64,000 nt of DNA from DASQZT01 sp963728965 (GCA_963728965.1 CAVSMH010000005.1:186001-250000), one strand, 5' to 3'. Shown: positions 19,229 through 29,056, counted from the first letter of the stretch. The notes: generated by a model from the sequence alone, not told the origin. Translations and numbers: made by a program.

Positions 19229-20482
19229 ATGCGCAAGCTGTTGCTGCTTCTACTGGCAGGTGCGGGCGCCGGCGCGCAAACGCACCCGCTGGAGGCCATC
19301 ATCGAATCCGCCCGCGCTCACTCGCCGGCACTCCAGAGTCTGCTCGTCCAAGCCGCTCCCGGCCTCAAAACCGCGGGCGCCGCCCTGGTGTGGGGTCAGG
19401 ACTTCCTTTTCGCCATCGATACCGAGAAGCAGCCTTCCGTTTCGATTGACGGCCAGCCGCCCGCCCTCATGTCGCGGCTGCCCGATTCGACGGTCTGGTA
19501 CCGCCTGATCAAAATGCGAACCGGCGTGACTCACTCGTACCAGTTTCATGTCGAGGGCATGCCGCTCCTGGCGCGCCGCGACATCGCCGGTTACAATCCC
19601 GATTCTTACCCCAAGCCCGGCGTGCCCCAAGGGACGCTTTCCGAAAAGAAGACCATCGTCAGCCGGATCTATGACGGCGCCACCGCCGATTACTGGATCT
19701 ACGCCTCCCCGGGAGTGGATCCCGCGGTTCCCGCGCCGCTGATGGTCTGGCAGGACGGACACGGCCTCGTCGACCGGGACTTCTCGGCGCTGCGCCTTTT
19801 CACCGTCACCGAAAACCTGATCGCCCAGAAGCTTCTCCCGCCCCTGGTCTACGTGATGATCTCGCCGGCGATCGGGCGCGACAAGCGCAGCATCCGCAGC
19901 ATTCAATACGACACCGTATCCGATCGTTTCGGCCGCTTTCTTCTCGAGGAGGTGCTGCCCGAAGTGGAAAAGACCTATAAGCTTCGCGCGGACGGCTACT
20001 CGCGGGCGATCGGCGGGGAGTCCAGCGGGGCGATTTGCTCGCTCAACGTCGCCTGGTATTTCACTTCCCGGTTCAGCCGGGTCCACTCCACCATCGGCAG
20101 CTACACGGCGCTGCAGTGGCACCCCGACGAACATCAGGAGGGCGGCAATATCTATCCCTTCCGCATCCGCCGGGAACCGCGCAGGAATATCCGCATCTGG
20201 CAGTCGGACGGGGTGGAAGACATCGAAAACCGCGCCGGAAGCTGGCCCCTCCAGGCCGTCCAGCTCGCCAATTCGCTGAAGATGCAAGGTTACGATTTCC
20301 ATTTCCGGCTGGGCGAAGCCGCGCATAACAGCTCGCAGGCCGCACTCGATTTGCCGGAATCGCTGGCCTGGCTCTGGCGCGACTACGACCCCGCGAAGAC
20401 CGAGCAGGTCTATGAGATGGACCCGGCCGAAAAAGATAAACCGCTGTATCGGATCAAGGTCTTCAACCGCGACGCCTGGTAG
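19229..20482 (+). CDS. Exported alpha/beta-hydrolase esterase (Esterase D / enterochelin esterase-like)
   Basis: The 417-residue protein has a short signal peptide (RKLLLLLLAGAGAGAQ), an N-terminal beta-sandwich-like region (about residues 20-130), and a C-terminal alpha/beta-hydrolase domain. The nucleophile Ser is in the elbow GGESSGA (about residue 270). An oxyanion-region segment YVMISPAIGRDKRSIQYDTVSDRFGRF-like stretch precedes it, and a C-terminal His in RLGEAAHNSSQ completes the likely triad. Relatives include Fes/IroE-type esterases and acetyl xylan or feruloyl esterases. Substrate cannot be told. The ATG has GAGGAGGG at good spacing. Confidence 0.82.
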   Translation: MRKLLLLLLAGAGAGAQTHPLEAIIESARAHSPALQSLLVQAAPGLKTAGAALVWGQDFLFAIDTEKQPSVSIDGQPPALMSRLPDSTVWYRLIKMRTGVTHSYQFHVEGMPLLARRDIAGYNPDSYPKPGVPQGTLSEKKTIVSRIYDGATADYWIYASPGVDPAVPAPLMVWQDGHGLVDRDFSALRLFTVTENLIAQKLLPPLVYVMISPAIGRDKRSIRSIQYDTVSDRFGRFLLEEVLPEVEKTYKLRADGYSRAIGGESSGAICSLNVAWYFTSRFSRVHSTIGSYTALQWHPDEHQEGGNIYPFRIRREPRRNIRIWQSDGVEDIENRAGSWPLQAVQLANSLKMQGYDFHFRLGEAAHNSSQAALDLPESLAWLWRDYDPAKTEQVYEMDPAEKDKPLYRIKVFNRDAW

Positions 20483-20615
20483 GCAGGCGAATCGGCGGTT
20501 TGGGGGGTGGCGGGCCGCGAAAACTCCGCCCGAAAATATCGCTCAAATAATAGTTGTTGCCGGGCCGCGCTTCGTATACCATCGTTAGACCCCCCACCAG
20601 GGGTGGAGGAATACG

Positions 20616-21008
20616 ATGAGCTGCACCCCGATTTCCGTGAGCCTGGAGGTCGATCCGACGGAGTTGCGACGGATCATCTTCGCCCTCGACAAAATCTGCA
20701 ACAACGACGAAACCGCGGAGTGGAAACTCCACTTCGAACTCCTGGAGCGCACCGACCCGTCCAAGGACTTCCGCAACGTCGTCAAGCTGGATGTGGACGT
20801 CAACAAAGAACACCACGTCCTGGCGGAAGCCACTGCCAAACACGGTCTGGATGAAAACCAGCGGGGACAGGCGGCGATCGCCGGCGCCACCGCCAAAGCC
20901 GTTACCGAGAAAGCGGCCGAACCCGAAGACGCCATCGCCGATGTGGCCGCCATCCTGCCCGCCCGCAGTGCGAAATCCCCTTCGGCCGAGGTCGCTGCCA
21001 CGGCGTGA
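20616..21008 (+). CDS. Hypothetical protein upstream of the Omp85-like gene
   Basis: The 130-residue product is not recognised. An N-terminal globular part (about residues 1-75) contains VSLEVDPTELRRIIFALDKICNN and an acidic ELLERTDPSKDF stretch. The C-terminal 50 residues are alanine-rich and probably disordered. There is no signal peptide or membrane helix. GGAGGA lies five bases before the ATG and touches a small CCACC-AGG-GGTGG hairpin (20594-20606). It ends 6 bases before the Omp85-like gene, so the two are probably one transcript. Confidence 0.6.
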   Translation: MSCTPISVSLEVDPTELRRIIFALDKICNNDETAEWKLHFELLERTDPSKDFRNVVKLDVDVNKEHHVLAEATAKHGLDENQRGQAAIAGATAKAVTEKAAEPEDAIADVAAILPARSAKSPSAEVAATA

Positions 21009-21014
21009 TCGGGT

Positions 21015-23102
21015 ATGCGCGCCGCCGGCCGCAGAATCGCCTGGATGGTGGTGTGGGCGGCACCGTTGGTTTGCGGCGTCCGCGCCGGGACGACGTGCCC
21101 CGGTGACCGCCCCCAGTACTTTCACTACACCGCGCAGAACGTACGCATCGACAGCCCGCTGCGATTCGTCACTGCCGCCACGTTCGATTTCGACGCCATC
21201 AAGGCCGGCCTCGCCGGATTGACGCCTCCGATCAAGGAAGGCATCCCCTTCGATGACCGCACCTTCAGTCCGGGGGTAAGCGCCATCCGCGAGGCCGTGC
21301 GCGCGCGCAATGCCAACGGCAGCCAGAAGGTCAAGGTCGTCGTCGCCACCATGCGGCTGGAAAACTGCGATACCAGCGCGCGCACGCTCGACGTCGTGTA
21401 CCGGGTTTTCACGTTCATGTCCGCGCCGGCGCTCAGCCGCACCTTCGAGGCGCGCACCAACGCCTCCGAACGCCCGGCCACCACGGGAGCCCAGGAGGGC
21501 ACCGAAGCGCGCTTCCTGGTGCTGCCGGAAGGCGGCTACAACCACACCAGGCATGGCTACGGCGGCTTGAAAGCGTCCGCCGCCGCACCGCTTGGACCGT
21601 TCCAGAAACTCGACCTGGCTTCCTCGTTTTCCTCGGCCGCCCAGGAAGTTCATTTCGACCTCGCCGGCTCCGCCAACTCATCTTCGGCGGCCTTGCAGCA
21701 CGCGGAATGGCGGCTGGGCTTCCACTACACCGACCTTCCGGCGGGCGAGGCGAAGCTCAAAGAAGCCAAGCTCGCCGCGCAATTTTCGGCGACTACGCGG
21801 GAGCTAAGCGAGGGCGGCGCCGTGCTGCGCTACGGAGCGGCGCTCGAGGGCGGGCACCAGCAGGCCGGCGGAGCGGCGCTGCTGGCGGTGCCGAACTCCG
21901 CGTACGGCGCCCTCAAACTGTATGCCGGCGCTACGCGCAACTGGGACCGGATGGCGTTCACCGGCTCCTACGCCGCGCAGCTTGCCAGCACGTTGACCGG
22001 CGGCGGTCTGGATTTCTCCAAGCATATTGCCGATATCGGCTACTCCGTGCGCTTTCTGGGCATGCCCAAGACGAATCCGGAACGTCTCAAGGCACTCGGC
22101 AGCCTGCACCGGCCGCTCGACATCCAGGCGCGCGTTACCGGCGGACTCATTCAAGGCTCGGGCCCCATTCCCGCGGCCGAGCGCTTCTTCGGTGGCAACC
22201 AGGTCCATCCATTCATCGCCGGCGATTCCTGGATCATCAACAGCGACGCGTTCATCCGCAGCATTCCCGAAAACCGGCTGGCCGCTCTCACACTGGGTGG
22301 AACGCGCTTTTACTCGGGCAACCTCACCATCTCGAAAGTGCTCGGCGTGGGCCGCGCGCTGATGCCGAAGGAACTCGCCACCACCGATTTTCTGGATGCC
22401 CTGAAGTCGGGCCTCGAGACTGCGGAGGGGACCCTGCGGGATTCGTATAAGACGAAGGACCCCACGTTCCAGGTGGCCCAGGGTGCGATTGCCGATCTGG
22501 AATCCACCGCCGGCAGCTTGAAAAAGACCATCGACGCGATCCCGGCCGATCCCGCGATTGACGCTTCGCTGAAGCCGGTTCGCTCGGGCGTGAACCGGCT
22601 GGTCCGCACGGTGGACCAGTTGAAGACCACGGCTTCGGTGGCGGGCCCTTTGACCGATACGCAGATTCCCGCGCTCGCTGCCGACCTTGAAAGGTTCGTC
22701 CCCGTGCTCAACGGCGCGGGCCGGTCCGATGTCGCCAAACAGTTGGTGGCTCTCCGCGCCGAGATGGTCTCGCAACGAGAGCCCCTCCAAAAAGCGATTC
22801 AGTCCGTGGACACGGAGCGGCCCAAAGAACTCGCCCGGAAGGATATGTCGAAAGCCCGCAAGGTTCTCGACACGGTGATGTACGAGTTGAATGCGTATTC
22901 GGTGGCGCCGGTAGCGGTATTCGATGTGGCGCGCGTGTGGCCCGCGGAAATTGGCACGCGCTACGCGGCCGGCGGAGGTGTCCGTTTCAGCCTGGTCAAC
23001 CTGAACCTCACGGTGGGCTACGCCGCCAATCCCAAGCGGCGCACGGGCGAGGGCCCGGGAGCGCTGTTCCTCACGCTCGAGGTCATGAACCTGTTCCACT
23101 GA
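21015..23102 (+). CDS. Omp85/TpsB-like outer-membrane barrel protein with helical insertion
   Basis: The 695-residue product has an N-terminal signal (WMVVWAAPLVCGVRAG). A long beta-rich region follows, then an Omp85-family barrel segment with ERFFGGNQVHPFIAGDSW (about residues 389-406) and FIRSIPENRL. The C-terminal strands AVFDVARVWP, YAAGGGVRFSLV, LNLTVGYA and ALFLTLEVMNLF finish on an aromatic residue followed by His. Between about residues 445 and 622 the barrel sequence is replaced by helical, coiled-coil-like sequence. POTRA domains are not obvious. It may be a lipid/protein transport or surface-display barrel, but its substrate is unknown. Its 3' end overlaps the convergent kinase gene by 20 bases. 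Confidence 0.6.
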   Translation: MRAAGRRIAWMVVWAAPLVCGVRAGTTCPGDRPQYFHYTAQNVRIDSPLRFVTAATFDFDAIKAGLAGLTPPIKEGIPFDDRTFSPGVSAIREAVRARNANGSQKVKVVVATMRLENCDTSARTLDVVYRVFTFMSAPALSRTFEARTNASERPATTGAQEGTEARFLVLPEGGYNHTRHGYGGLKASAAAPLGPFQKLDLASSFSSAAQEVHFDLAGSANSSSAALQHAEWRLGFHYTDLPAGEAKLKEAKLAAQFSATTRELSEGGAVLRYGAALEGGHQQAGGAALLAVPNSAYGALKLYAGATRNWDRMAFTGSYAAQLASTLTGGGLDFSKHIADIGYSVRFLGMPKTNPERLKALGSLHRPLDIQARVTGGLIQGSGPIPAAERFFGGNQVHPFIAGDSWIINSDAFIRSIPENRLAALTLGGTRFYSGNLTISKVLGVGRALMPKELATTDFLDALKSGLETAEGTLRDSYKTKDPTFQVAQGAIADLESTAGSLKKTIDAIPADPAIDASLKPVRSGVNRLVRTVDQLKTTASVAGPLTDTQIPALAADLERFVPVLNGAGRSDVAKQLVALRAEMVSQREPLQKAIQSVDTERPKELARKDMSKARKVLDTVMYELNAYSVAPVAVFDVARVWPAEIGTRYAAGGGVRFSLVNLNLTVGYAANPKRRTGEGPGALFLTLEVMNLFH

Positions 23103-23952
23103 TTTCTACGGGCGACCAGGGCGGCACCGCGCCGGCCCGGCTGGCGACGAGCGCGCCGAGCCGGTTGGCGAACTCGCCGGCGCGACGGGCGGGCCATCCG
23201 GCATCGATGGCGTGAATCAGGGCGGCGGCGAAAGCGTCGCCCGCGCCCACGGCGTCCGCCACCTGCACGGGGCGGCCCGGCACCTCCTCGTAGCCATCCG
23301 CCAGCAGCAGCGCGCATCCCTCTGCGCCGCGGGTCACGCAGACCCCATCGCAGCGGAGGCGCCCGGCCAGCGCCCGGCAGAAGCTCTGGAGCGAATCGCC
23401 GCCGATGCCGAGCATCTCGCGCAGGGCGCGTACCTCCACGTCGTTCAACTTTACGATGCCCGCCTGCGATGCCAGCGATTGGACCAGTTCCGGGGTATAG
23501 GAGTCGCGGCGCAGATTCACGTCATAGAATCGGCGCGCGCCGGCAAACCGCTCCAGCACGGCCGCGAGCAATTGCCCGGCGCCGGGGTGCATGGCGAACA
23601 GAGTTCCGTAGCAGATCCAGTCCGGTTCCGAACCCCCGTCCGGGAACGCCGCAAAATCGTAGGCGGCGGGCCGGTGGATTACGTACGAGGGCTGGCCGCA
23701 GGCATCCACGGAGACGGTGACGATTCCGGTAGGCGCCTCGGTGACGGCACGGATGAATCGGGTCGAGATGCCGAGTTGGCGGGCGTTTTCGAGCGCGCGA
23801 CGGCCGCGGACATCGTCGCCCACCGCACTGACCAGGGCGGCTTCGTGCCCCAGCCGCGCGGCGTGCGCGCACAAGTTAAAAACGGCGCCGCCGAGGAACT
23901 CCCGATCGCCGATCACATCCCATAAGATCTCGCCCACGCCAAGCAGGTGCAT
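23083..23952 (-). CDS. PfkB-family carbohydrate kinase (fructokinase-like)
   Basis: The 289-residue cytoplasmic protein has the ribokinase fold landmarks: GEILWDVIG with GGAVFNLCAHAARLG (substrate-binding N-terminus), YDVNLRRDSYT, and the C-terminal ATP-binding/catalytic motif DAVGAGDAFAAALIHA with the general-base Asp. Length is slightly short for the family (usually about 300-320). Specificity is unknown, though fructose- or 2-keto-sugar-type substrates are most likely from overall similarity. No sugar transporter lies beside it. Confidence 0.85.
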   Translation of the reverse strand: MHLLGVGEILWDVIGDREFLGGAVFNLCAHAARLGHEAALVSAVGDDVRGRRALENARQLGISTRFIRAVTEAPTGIVTVSVDACGQPSYVIHRPAAYDFAAFPDGGSEPDWICYGTLFAMHPGAGQLLAAVLERFAGARRFYDVNLRRDSYTPELVQSLASQAGIVKLNDVEVRALREMLGIGGDSLQSFCRALAGRLRCDGVCVTRGAEGCALLLADGYEEVPGRPVQVADAVGAGDAFAAALIHAIDAGWPARRAGEFANRLGALVASRAGAVPPWSPVEISGTGS

Positions 23953-24026
23953 AACCGGTTATCAGAGAGCGTAGCACCTGTGAATGGTGATTGACGTTGC
24001 TCTTCCGGTGACGGAGAATAGATCAG

Positions 24027-26381
24027 ATGCACCAGTTGTGTATGGAGGGGCAGCCGAGGGGGCTGCGCTGGACCCCGCTGGCCGTATTTGCTTTAGTTGC
24101 AGCGCCATACGTCTGCGCGGCGGATACTTCCATAAGCCCGGTCAACCCGCAGAATGCTTTTCTCAACCAGAATTGCATTGCCTGTCACAGCCAGAAGCTG
24201 AAGACCGCCGGTGTGGTGCTGGAAGGTATCGATCTTTCCAATGTCGCGGCGAACGCCCCGGTGCTCGAAAAGGTGTTGCGGAAAGTACGCACCGGCGAGA
24301 TGCCTCCGGCGCCCTTGCCGCACCCGCCCGCCGCCGCTTCCGCTGCCTTCACAAAGGCCCTCGAGGAAGCCCTGGACCGGGCCGCGGCCGTGCATCCGAA
24401 CCCGGGCAGGCCGGCCATCCACCGGCTGAACCGCGCCGAGTACAGCAACGCCATTCGCGACCTGCTGGCGCTCAGTATCAAGCCCGGCGCACTGCTGCCG
24501 GTGGACGATTCCGGTTACGGCTTCGATAATGTGGCCGACGTGCTCTCGACTTCGCCCGTGCTTCTCGAACGCTACCTGTCGGTAGCGCGCAAAGTGAGCC
24601 GCCTGGCAGTGGGCGATCCCGCGATGAAGCCGGTGGTGGAGGATTTTTCTTTTCCGCGCTACGCCACCGGAAAGCGGCGCAACGAACGGGTGAGCGATGA
24701 ACTTCCGTTCGATTCTTCGGGCGGCATGTCGATCGATTACTATTTTCCGGTGGATGCCGAGTACGTTCTGAAAGTAAAGACGGGGGGCGAGGCGGCTACC
24801 GACCACGAAGTCCGCTTGCCGGTGAAGGCCGGATTGCGAACGGTCGGCGTGACGTTTCTGCGCGACTCGACCAAGCCGGAGGTGCCCGAGCCTCCTTCCA
24901 ACCGCCGCGGCGCTCTCCCGCCTCCGCCGCCTCGCGTATTTCTTCCCGCCGATCTCGACATCCGGCTGGATGGGGCGAGAGTGAAGCTGATCGAAGTGCG
25001 CGAGATCAAGGGCAGCCTGCCCAGTCTCGACAAACTGACCATCGCCGGCCCTTATAACACCACCGGCCGCGGCGACACACCCAGCCGGGAAACGATCTTT
25101 GTCTGCCGCCCCGCGACCGCCGCCGAAGAGGGCCCCTGCGCGAAGACGATTCTCACCCACCTCGCCCGCCGCGCATTTCGCCGTCCGGTGACGGATGCCG
25201 ACATCCAGCCACTGCTGGCGTTCTATCGCAGCGGCCGGGAGGAGGGCGATTTCGACCGGGGCATCGAGAAAGCGCTGCGCGCCCTGCTGGTATCACCCGA
25301 TTTCCTGTTCCGCAGCGAGCGCGACCCGCGCGGCACGGCGCCTGGCACGGTGTATCGGATCAGCGACCTGGAACTGGCTTCGCGGCTTTCGTTCTTCCTG
25401 TGGAGCAGCATTCCGGACGACCGGCTGCTCGGCCTCGCCGAGGAGGGCCAGTTAAAGGATCCCGCGGTGCTTCAGGCCCAAGTCCGGCGCATGTTGGACG
25501 ACCCGCGGTCGCAGGCGCTGGTGAGCAACTTCGCCGGACAGTGGCTGTCGCTGCGCAACCTGGCGGTGGCGAAGCCCGACCCGGACGCGTTTCCCGAATT
25601 CGACGAGGCGCTGCGCCAATCCTTCCGCCGGGAGACGGAGCTGTTCTTCTCCAGCGTGTTGCGCGAGGATGGCAGCGTGCTCGAACTGCTCGACGCCAAC
25701 TATACCTATTTGAACGAACGCCTGACGGAGCACTACGGGCTGCCGAAGATCTATGGGCCGCAGTTCCGGCGGGTGACACTGACGGATCCCAACCGCGGCG
25801 GCCTGCTGGGGCAGGGAAGCATCCTGACGGTTACTTCGTACCCCGACCGCACCTCTGTGGTGCAGCGCGGCAAGTGGATTCTCGAAACGTTGTTGGGCAC
25901 GCCTCCGCCCCCTCCGCCGCCGGACATTCCCGAATTGAAACCGCATAACAAAGAGGGCAAGAAGCTCACCATGCGGGAAGCGATGGAGCAGCATCGTTCG
26001 AATGCCGTGTGTGCCTCGTGCCATGCCCGCATGGACCCGTTGGGATTCGCGCTGGAGAACTACGACGGAGTGGGTCACTGGCGCAGTAAAGATGCCGGCC
26101 GCGAGATCGATGCATCGGGCAAACTGCCGGACGGCTCCGAATTCGTGGGGCCGGAGGGGCTGAAGAAGACCCTGGTGACCTCGCACGCCGACGAGTTCAT
26201 CAACACCTTCACCGAAAAACTGCTGCTATATGCTCTGGGCCGCGGCCTGGAGTATTACGACAAACCGGCTGTGCGCTCGATTACACGCGAGGCCGCGCGC
26301 GACGATTACCGCATCTCGGCGGTGGTAACCGCGATCGTCAAGAGCACACCATTCCAAATGAGGAGGACCCAGGACCAATGA
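24027..26381 (+). CDS. Exported DUF1592-type cytochrome c protein (DUF1587/1592/1588/1585 architecture)
   Basis: The 784-residue protein has a signal peptide and a mono-haem site CIACH (residues 50-54) near the N-terminus. The planctomycete/acidobacterial multi-DUF architecture follows: RLNRAEYSNAIRDLL (DUF1587), a long carbohydrate-binding-like middle region, FRRPVTDAD...FLFRSE (DUF1595/1592), LTEHYGLP (DUF1588) with a second CASCH near residue 663, and DUF1585 at the C-terminus. The pathway is unknown. Redox chemistry coupled to its neighbours has been assumed for such proteins. A TTGACG/GAGAAT pair with 17-base spacing (23991-24019) could be its promoter, in which case ATG 24042 may be the true start. 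Confidence 0.85.
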   Translation: MHQLCMEGQPRGLRWTPLAVFALVAAPYVCAADTSISPVNPQNAFLNQNCIACHSQKLKTAGVVLEGIDLSNVAANAPVLEKVLRKVRTGEMPPAPLPHPPAAASAAFTKALEEALDRAAAVHPNPGRPAIHRLNRAEYSNAIRDLLALSIKPGALLPVDDSGYGFDNVADVLSTSPVLLERYLSVARKVSRLAVGDPAMKPVVEDFSFPRYATGKRRNERVSDELPFDSSGGMSIDYYFPVDAEYVLKVKTGGEAATDHEVRLPVKAGLRTVGVTFLRDSTKPEVPEPPSNRRGALPPPPPRVFLPADLDIRLDGARVKLIEVREIKGSLPSLDKLTIAGPYNTTGRGDTPSRETIFVCRPATAAEEGPCAKTILTHLARRAFRRPVTDADIQPLLAFYRSGREEGDFDRGIEKALRALLVSPDFLFRSERDPRGTAPGTVYRISDLELASRLSFFLWSSIPDDRLLGLAEEGQLKDPAVLQAQVRRMLDDPRSQALVSNFAGQWLSLRNLAVAKPDPDAFPEFDEALRQSFRRETELFFSSVLREDGSVLELLDANYTYLNERLTEHYGLPKIYGPQFRRVTLTDPNRGGLLGQGSILTVTSYPDRTSVVQRGKWILETLLGTPPPPPPPDIPELKPHNKEGKKLTMREAMEQHRSNAVCASCHARMDPLGFALENYDGVGHWRSKDAGREIDASGKLPDGSEFVGPEGLKKTLVTSHADEFINTFTEKLLLYALGRGLEYYDKPAVRSITREAARDDYRISAVVTAIVKSTPFQMRRTQDQ

Positions 26382-27727
26382 TCATCACCAAGAAGCACCT
26401 CGACCGGCGCACGTTCCTGCGCGGGATGGGCGCCACGCTGGCGCTGCCGTTGCTCGACTCGATGCTGCCTGCCGCCACGAAGACGACCGGGCGGGCGCCC
26501 ATGCGCATGGGCTTCGTGTATGTGCCTAACGGGATCATTATGGACCGGTGGACTCCCTCGGCGGAGGGGGTGGGCTTCGAGTTTGCGCCCACCATGAAAG
26601 CCCTGGAGCCGTTCCGCGAGCAACTGGTGGTGTTGAGCGGATTGGCGCAGATCAACGGCCGGGCGTTGGGAGATGGCGCGGGCGACCATGCGCGCGCGGG
26701 CGCAACCTGGCTCACCGGGGTCCATCCGAAGAAGACCGAGGGCGCCGATATTCACGCCGGAGTTTCGGCGGACCAGGTAGCGGCCCGGGAGCTCGGCAAG
26801 GTGACGCAGTTCGGCTCGCTCGAGATCGGCCTGGAATCGCCGACACTGGCCGGCAACTGCGATTCCGGCTATAGCTGCGCATACACCAACACTATTTCGT
26901 GGCGGAGTCCGACCACGCCCATGCCGATGGAGGTGAACCCGCGCGCCGTGTTCGAACGGCTGTTCGGCGACGGCGACAGCAACGACCCGGCGGCCCGGCT
27001 GGCGGCCTTGAAAGAGCAGCGGAGCATTTTGGATTACGTAACCGCCGATGCGGCGCGGCTGAGCACCGGCTTGGGCCCGCGCGACCGCAATAAGTTAACC
27101 GAGTATCTCGATTCCATTCGCGATATCGAGCGGCGCATTCAGAAAGCCGAAGAGCAGAACGCCACCATGAAGCTGCCGGCGATGGAGCGCCCGAGCGGCG
27201 CCCCCGAGGATTTCGCCGAACATGCCAGGCTGATGATGGACCTGCTGGCGATCTCCTGGCAGACCGACATGACCCGGGTGGTGAGTTTCATGCTGGCGCG
27301 CGAGGGGAGCAACCGGCCCTACCGCCCCATCGGCGTGACCGACGGCCACCACTCCGTGACGCACCACATGCACGACCCGGTGAAGATCGAAAAGGTCGTG
27401 AAGATCAACACCTATCACGTGGAGAATTTCGGCTATCTGCTGGACCGTCTGCGCAAGACGCCCGATGGCGATGGCACGCTGCTGGATCATTCCATGATCC
27501 TGTACGGCAGCAGCATCAGCGACGGCAACGCGCATACGCACCACGACCTGCCGCTGCTGCTGGCGGGCGGAGCGTCGGGCCAGTTGAAGGGCGGGCGTCA
27601 CCTCCGCTACCCCAAAGAGACGCCCATGAACAACGTGCTGCTCAATATGCTGGATAAGGCCAATGTGCCCATGCCCGAGAAACTGGGCGACGCCACGGGT
27701 GAGCTACAGCGCCTGACGGACGTGTAA
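26378..27727 (+). CDS. DUF1552 protein with Tat signal
   Basis: The 449-residue product begins with a twin-arginine signal (RRTFLRGMGATLALP, residues about 10-24), so it is exported folded. The body matches the DUF1552 layout: MGFVYVPNGIIMDRWTP, LSGLAQING, DHARAGATWLTGVHPKKTEG, SADQVAAREL, and a C-terminal SMILYGSSISDGNAHTHHDLP region. The fold is related to sulfatase-like/DUF1501 proteins, but the reaction is unknown. It overlaps the end of the DUF1592 gene by 4 bases, a pairing that recurs in Acidobacteria and Planctomycetes. Confidence 0.85.
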   Translation: MIITKKHLDRRTFLRGMGATLALPLLDSMLPAATKTTGRAPMRMGFVYVPNGIIMDRWTPSAEGVGFEFAPTMKALEPFREQLVVLSGLAQINGRALGDGAGDHARAGATWLTGVHPKKTEGADIHAGVSADQVAARELGKVTQFGSLEIGLESPTLAGNCDSGYSCAYTNTISWRSPTTPMPMEVNPRAVFERLFGDGDSNDPAARLAALKEQRSILDYVTADAARLSTGLGPRDRNKLTEYLDSIRDIERRIQKAEEQNATMKLPAMERPSGAPEDFAEHARLMMDLLAISWQTDMTRVVSFMLAREGSNRPYRPIGVTDGHHSVTHHMHDPVKIEKVVKINTYHVENFGYLLDRLRKTPDGDGTLLDHSMILYGSSISDGNAHTHHDLPLLLAGGASGQLKGGRHLRYPKETPMNNVLLNMLDKANVPMPEKLGDATGELQRLTDV

Positions 27728-29056
27728 GTGCGCCGCAAGATCGCCGCCTTCATTTTGATCGTGCTGCCGTGTCTGGCGGGCGACCTGCGCCTGCTCGAGG
27801 CGGTGAAGCGCCGCGACCATAAAGCCGTGGTCACCCTGGCCGCACAGAAAGCGGATGTGAATGCCGCGCAACCGGATGGAGCAACGGCTCTGTCGTGGGC
27901 CGTCTACCTGGACGATCGGGAGACGGCCGACCTGCTCCTGGCCGCCGGAGCCAAGGTCAACGTGGCGGACGAGTACGGCGAGACCCCACTGACCCTGGCC
28001 TGCGGCAACGGCGATGCCGCCCTGGTGGCGAAGTTGCTGAAGGCGGGAGCCAACGGGAATGCGGCGCGGTGGGATGGCGAGACGGCGCTGATGATCGCCG
28101 CCAATTCCGGCAGCGTTGAAACGGTGCGGCTGTTGATTGCCGCGGGCGCTCCGGTGAACGCGGCCGAATCGCGCCGCGGCCAGACCGCGCTGATGTGGGC
28201 CGCGGCCGAAGGCCACGCCGACGTAGTCAAGCTGTTGATTGAAAAAGGCGCGGATGCCAAGGCGGCTTCGAAGAGCGGCTTCACGCCCCTGGTCTTCGCC
28301 GCGGTGAAAGACGATGTGGTTAGTGTGAAGGCGCTGGTGGCTGCCGGCGCCGACCCGAACTACGGCCTGCCCGACGGCATGAAGGTGCTGACGATAGCCG
28401 CATCCTACAAAAGCGCCGCTGCCGCAAGCGCGCTGGCGGACGCGGGCGCCGACCCCAACGTGGCCGACCGCGGCGGCAACTCGCCCCTGCATCTGGCCGC
28501 CCAGGCGGGCGAACTGGCGCTGGTCGAGAAACTGCTTGCCAAAGGCGCGAATCCCAACGCGAAAACCGCCAAGGTCCCGGCATTCGGCGGTCGCGGTGGT
28601 GGTTTCTTCCGTCCGGTGGGCGAGCAGACCCCGCTGATGCTGGCGGCACGAGCGGACCAGGTGGAAGCCATGCGCGCGCTGGTAGCGGGCGGCGCCGATC
28701 CCAAAATCAAGGCCCAGGATGGAACCAGCCTGCTGATGGCCGCGGCCGGCAGCGGCCATATCGAGGCCGTGAAGTACGCCTTCGAATTGGATCCGGATGT
28801 GAAGGCCGTCAACACCGCCGGCACCACCGTCATGCACTCCGCGGTCACCGGAACCACCCTGAACGCGACGCAACCCGAGATTTGCGAGGTGGTGCAGTTC
28901 CTCGCCGATAAGGGCGCACCGCTCGACGAGAAGGACGCGCGCGGGAGAACGCCCATGGCGGTCGCCGATATCCTGCCCATCGATAAGGCCGTGGAACTGC
29001 TGACGCAGCTTATCGTGAAGAGCGGAGCGCAGCCGAAGATACCCTCGAAGCGGTGA
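27728..29056 (+). CDS. Exported ankyrin-repeat protein
   Basis: The 442-residue protein starts with a GTG placed immediately after the DUF1552 stop. It has a signal peptide (IAAFILIVLPCLAGD), then roughly ten ankyrin repeats of about 33 residues. Examples are GATALSWAVYLDDRETADLLL, GETPLTLACGNGDAALVAKLL and GNSPLHLAAQAGELALVEKLL. One loop around residue 285 is glycine/phenylalanine-rich (FGGRGGGFF). The protein-binding role is inferred from the fold. Being third in the operon suggests that it scaffolds the DUF1592/DUF1552 pair in the periplasm. Confidence 0.88.
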   Translation: MRRKIAAFILIVLPCLAGDLRLLEAVKRRDHKAVVTLAAQKADVNAAQPDGATALSWAVYLDDRETADLLLAAGAKVNVADEYGETPLTLACGNGDAALVAKLLKAGANGNAARWDGETALMIAANSGSVETVRLLIAAGAPVNAAESRRGQTALMWAAAEGHADVVKLLIEKGADAKAASKSGFTPLVFAAVKDDVVSVKALVAAGADPNYGLPDGMKVLTIAASYKSAAAASALADAGADPNVADRGGNSPLHLAAQAGELALVEKLLAKGANPNAKTAKVPAFGGRGGGFFRPVGEQTPLMLAARADQVEAMRALVAGGADPKIKAQDGTSLLMAAAGSGHIEAVKYAFELDPDVKAVNTAGTTVMHSAVTGTTLNATQPEICEVVQFLADKGAPLDEKDARGRTPMAVADILPIDKAVELLTQLIVKSGAQPKIPSKR

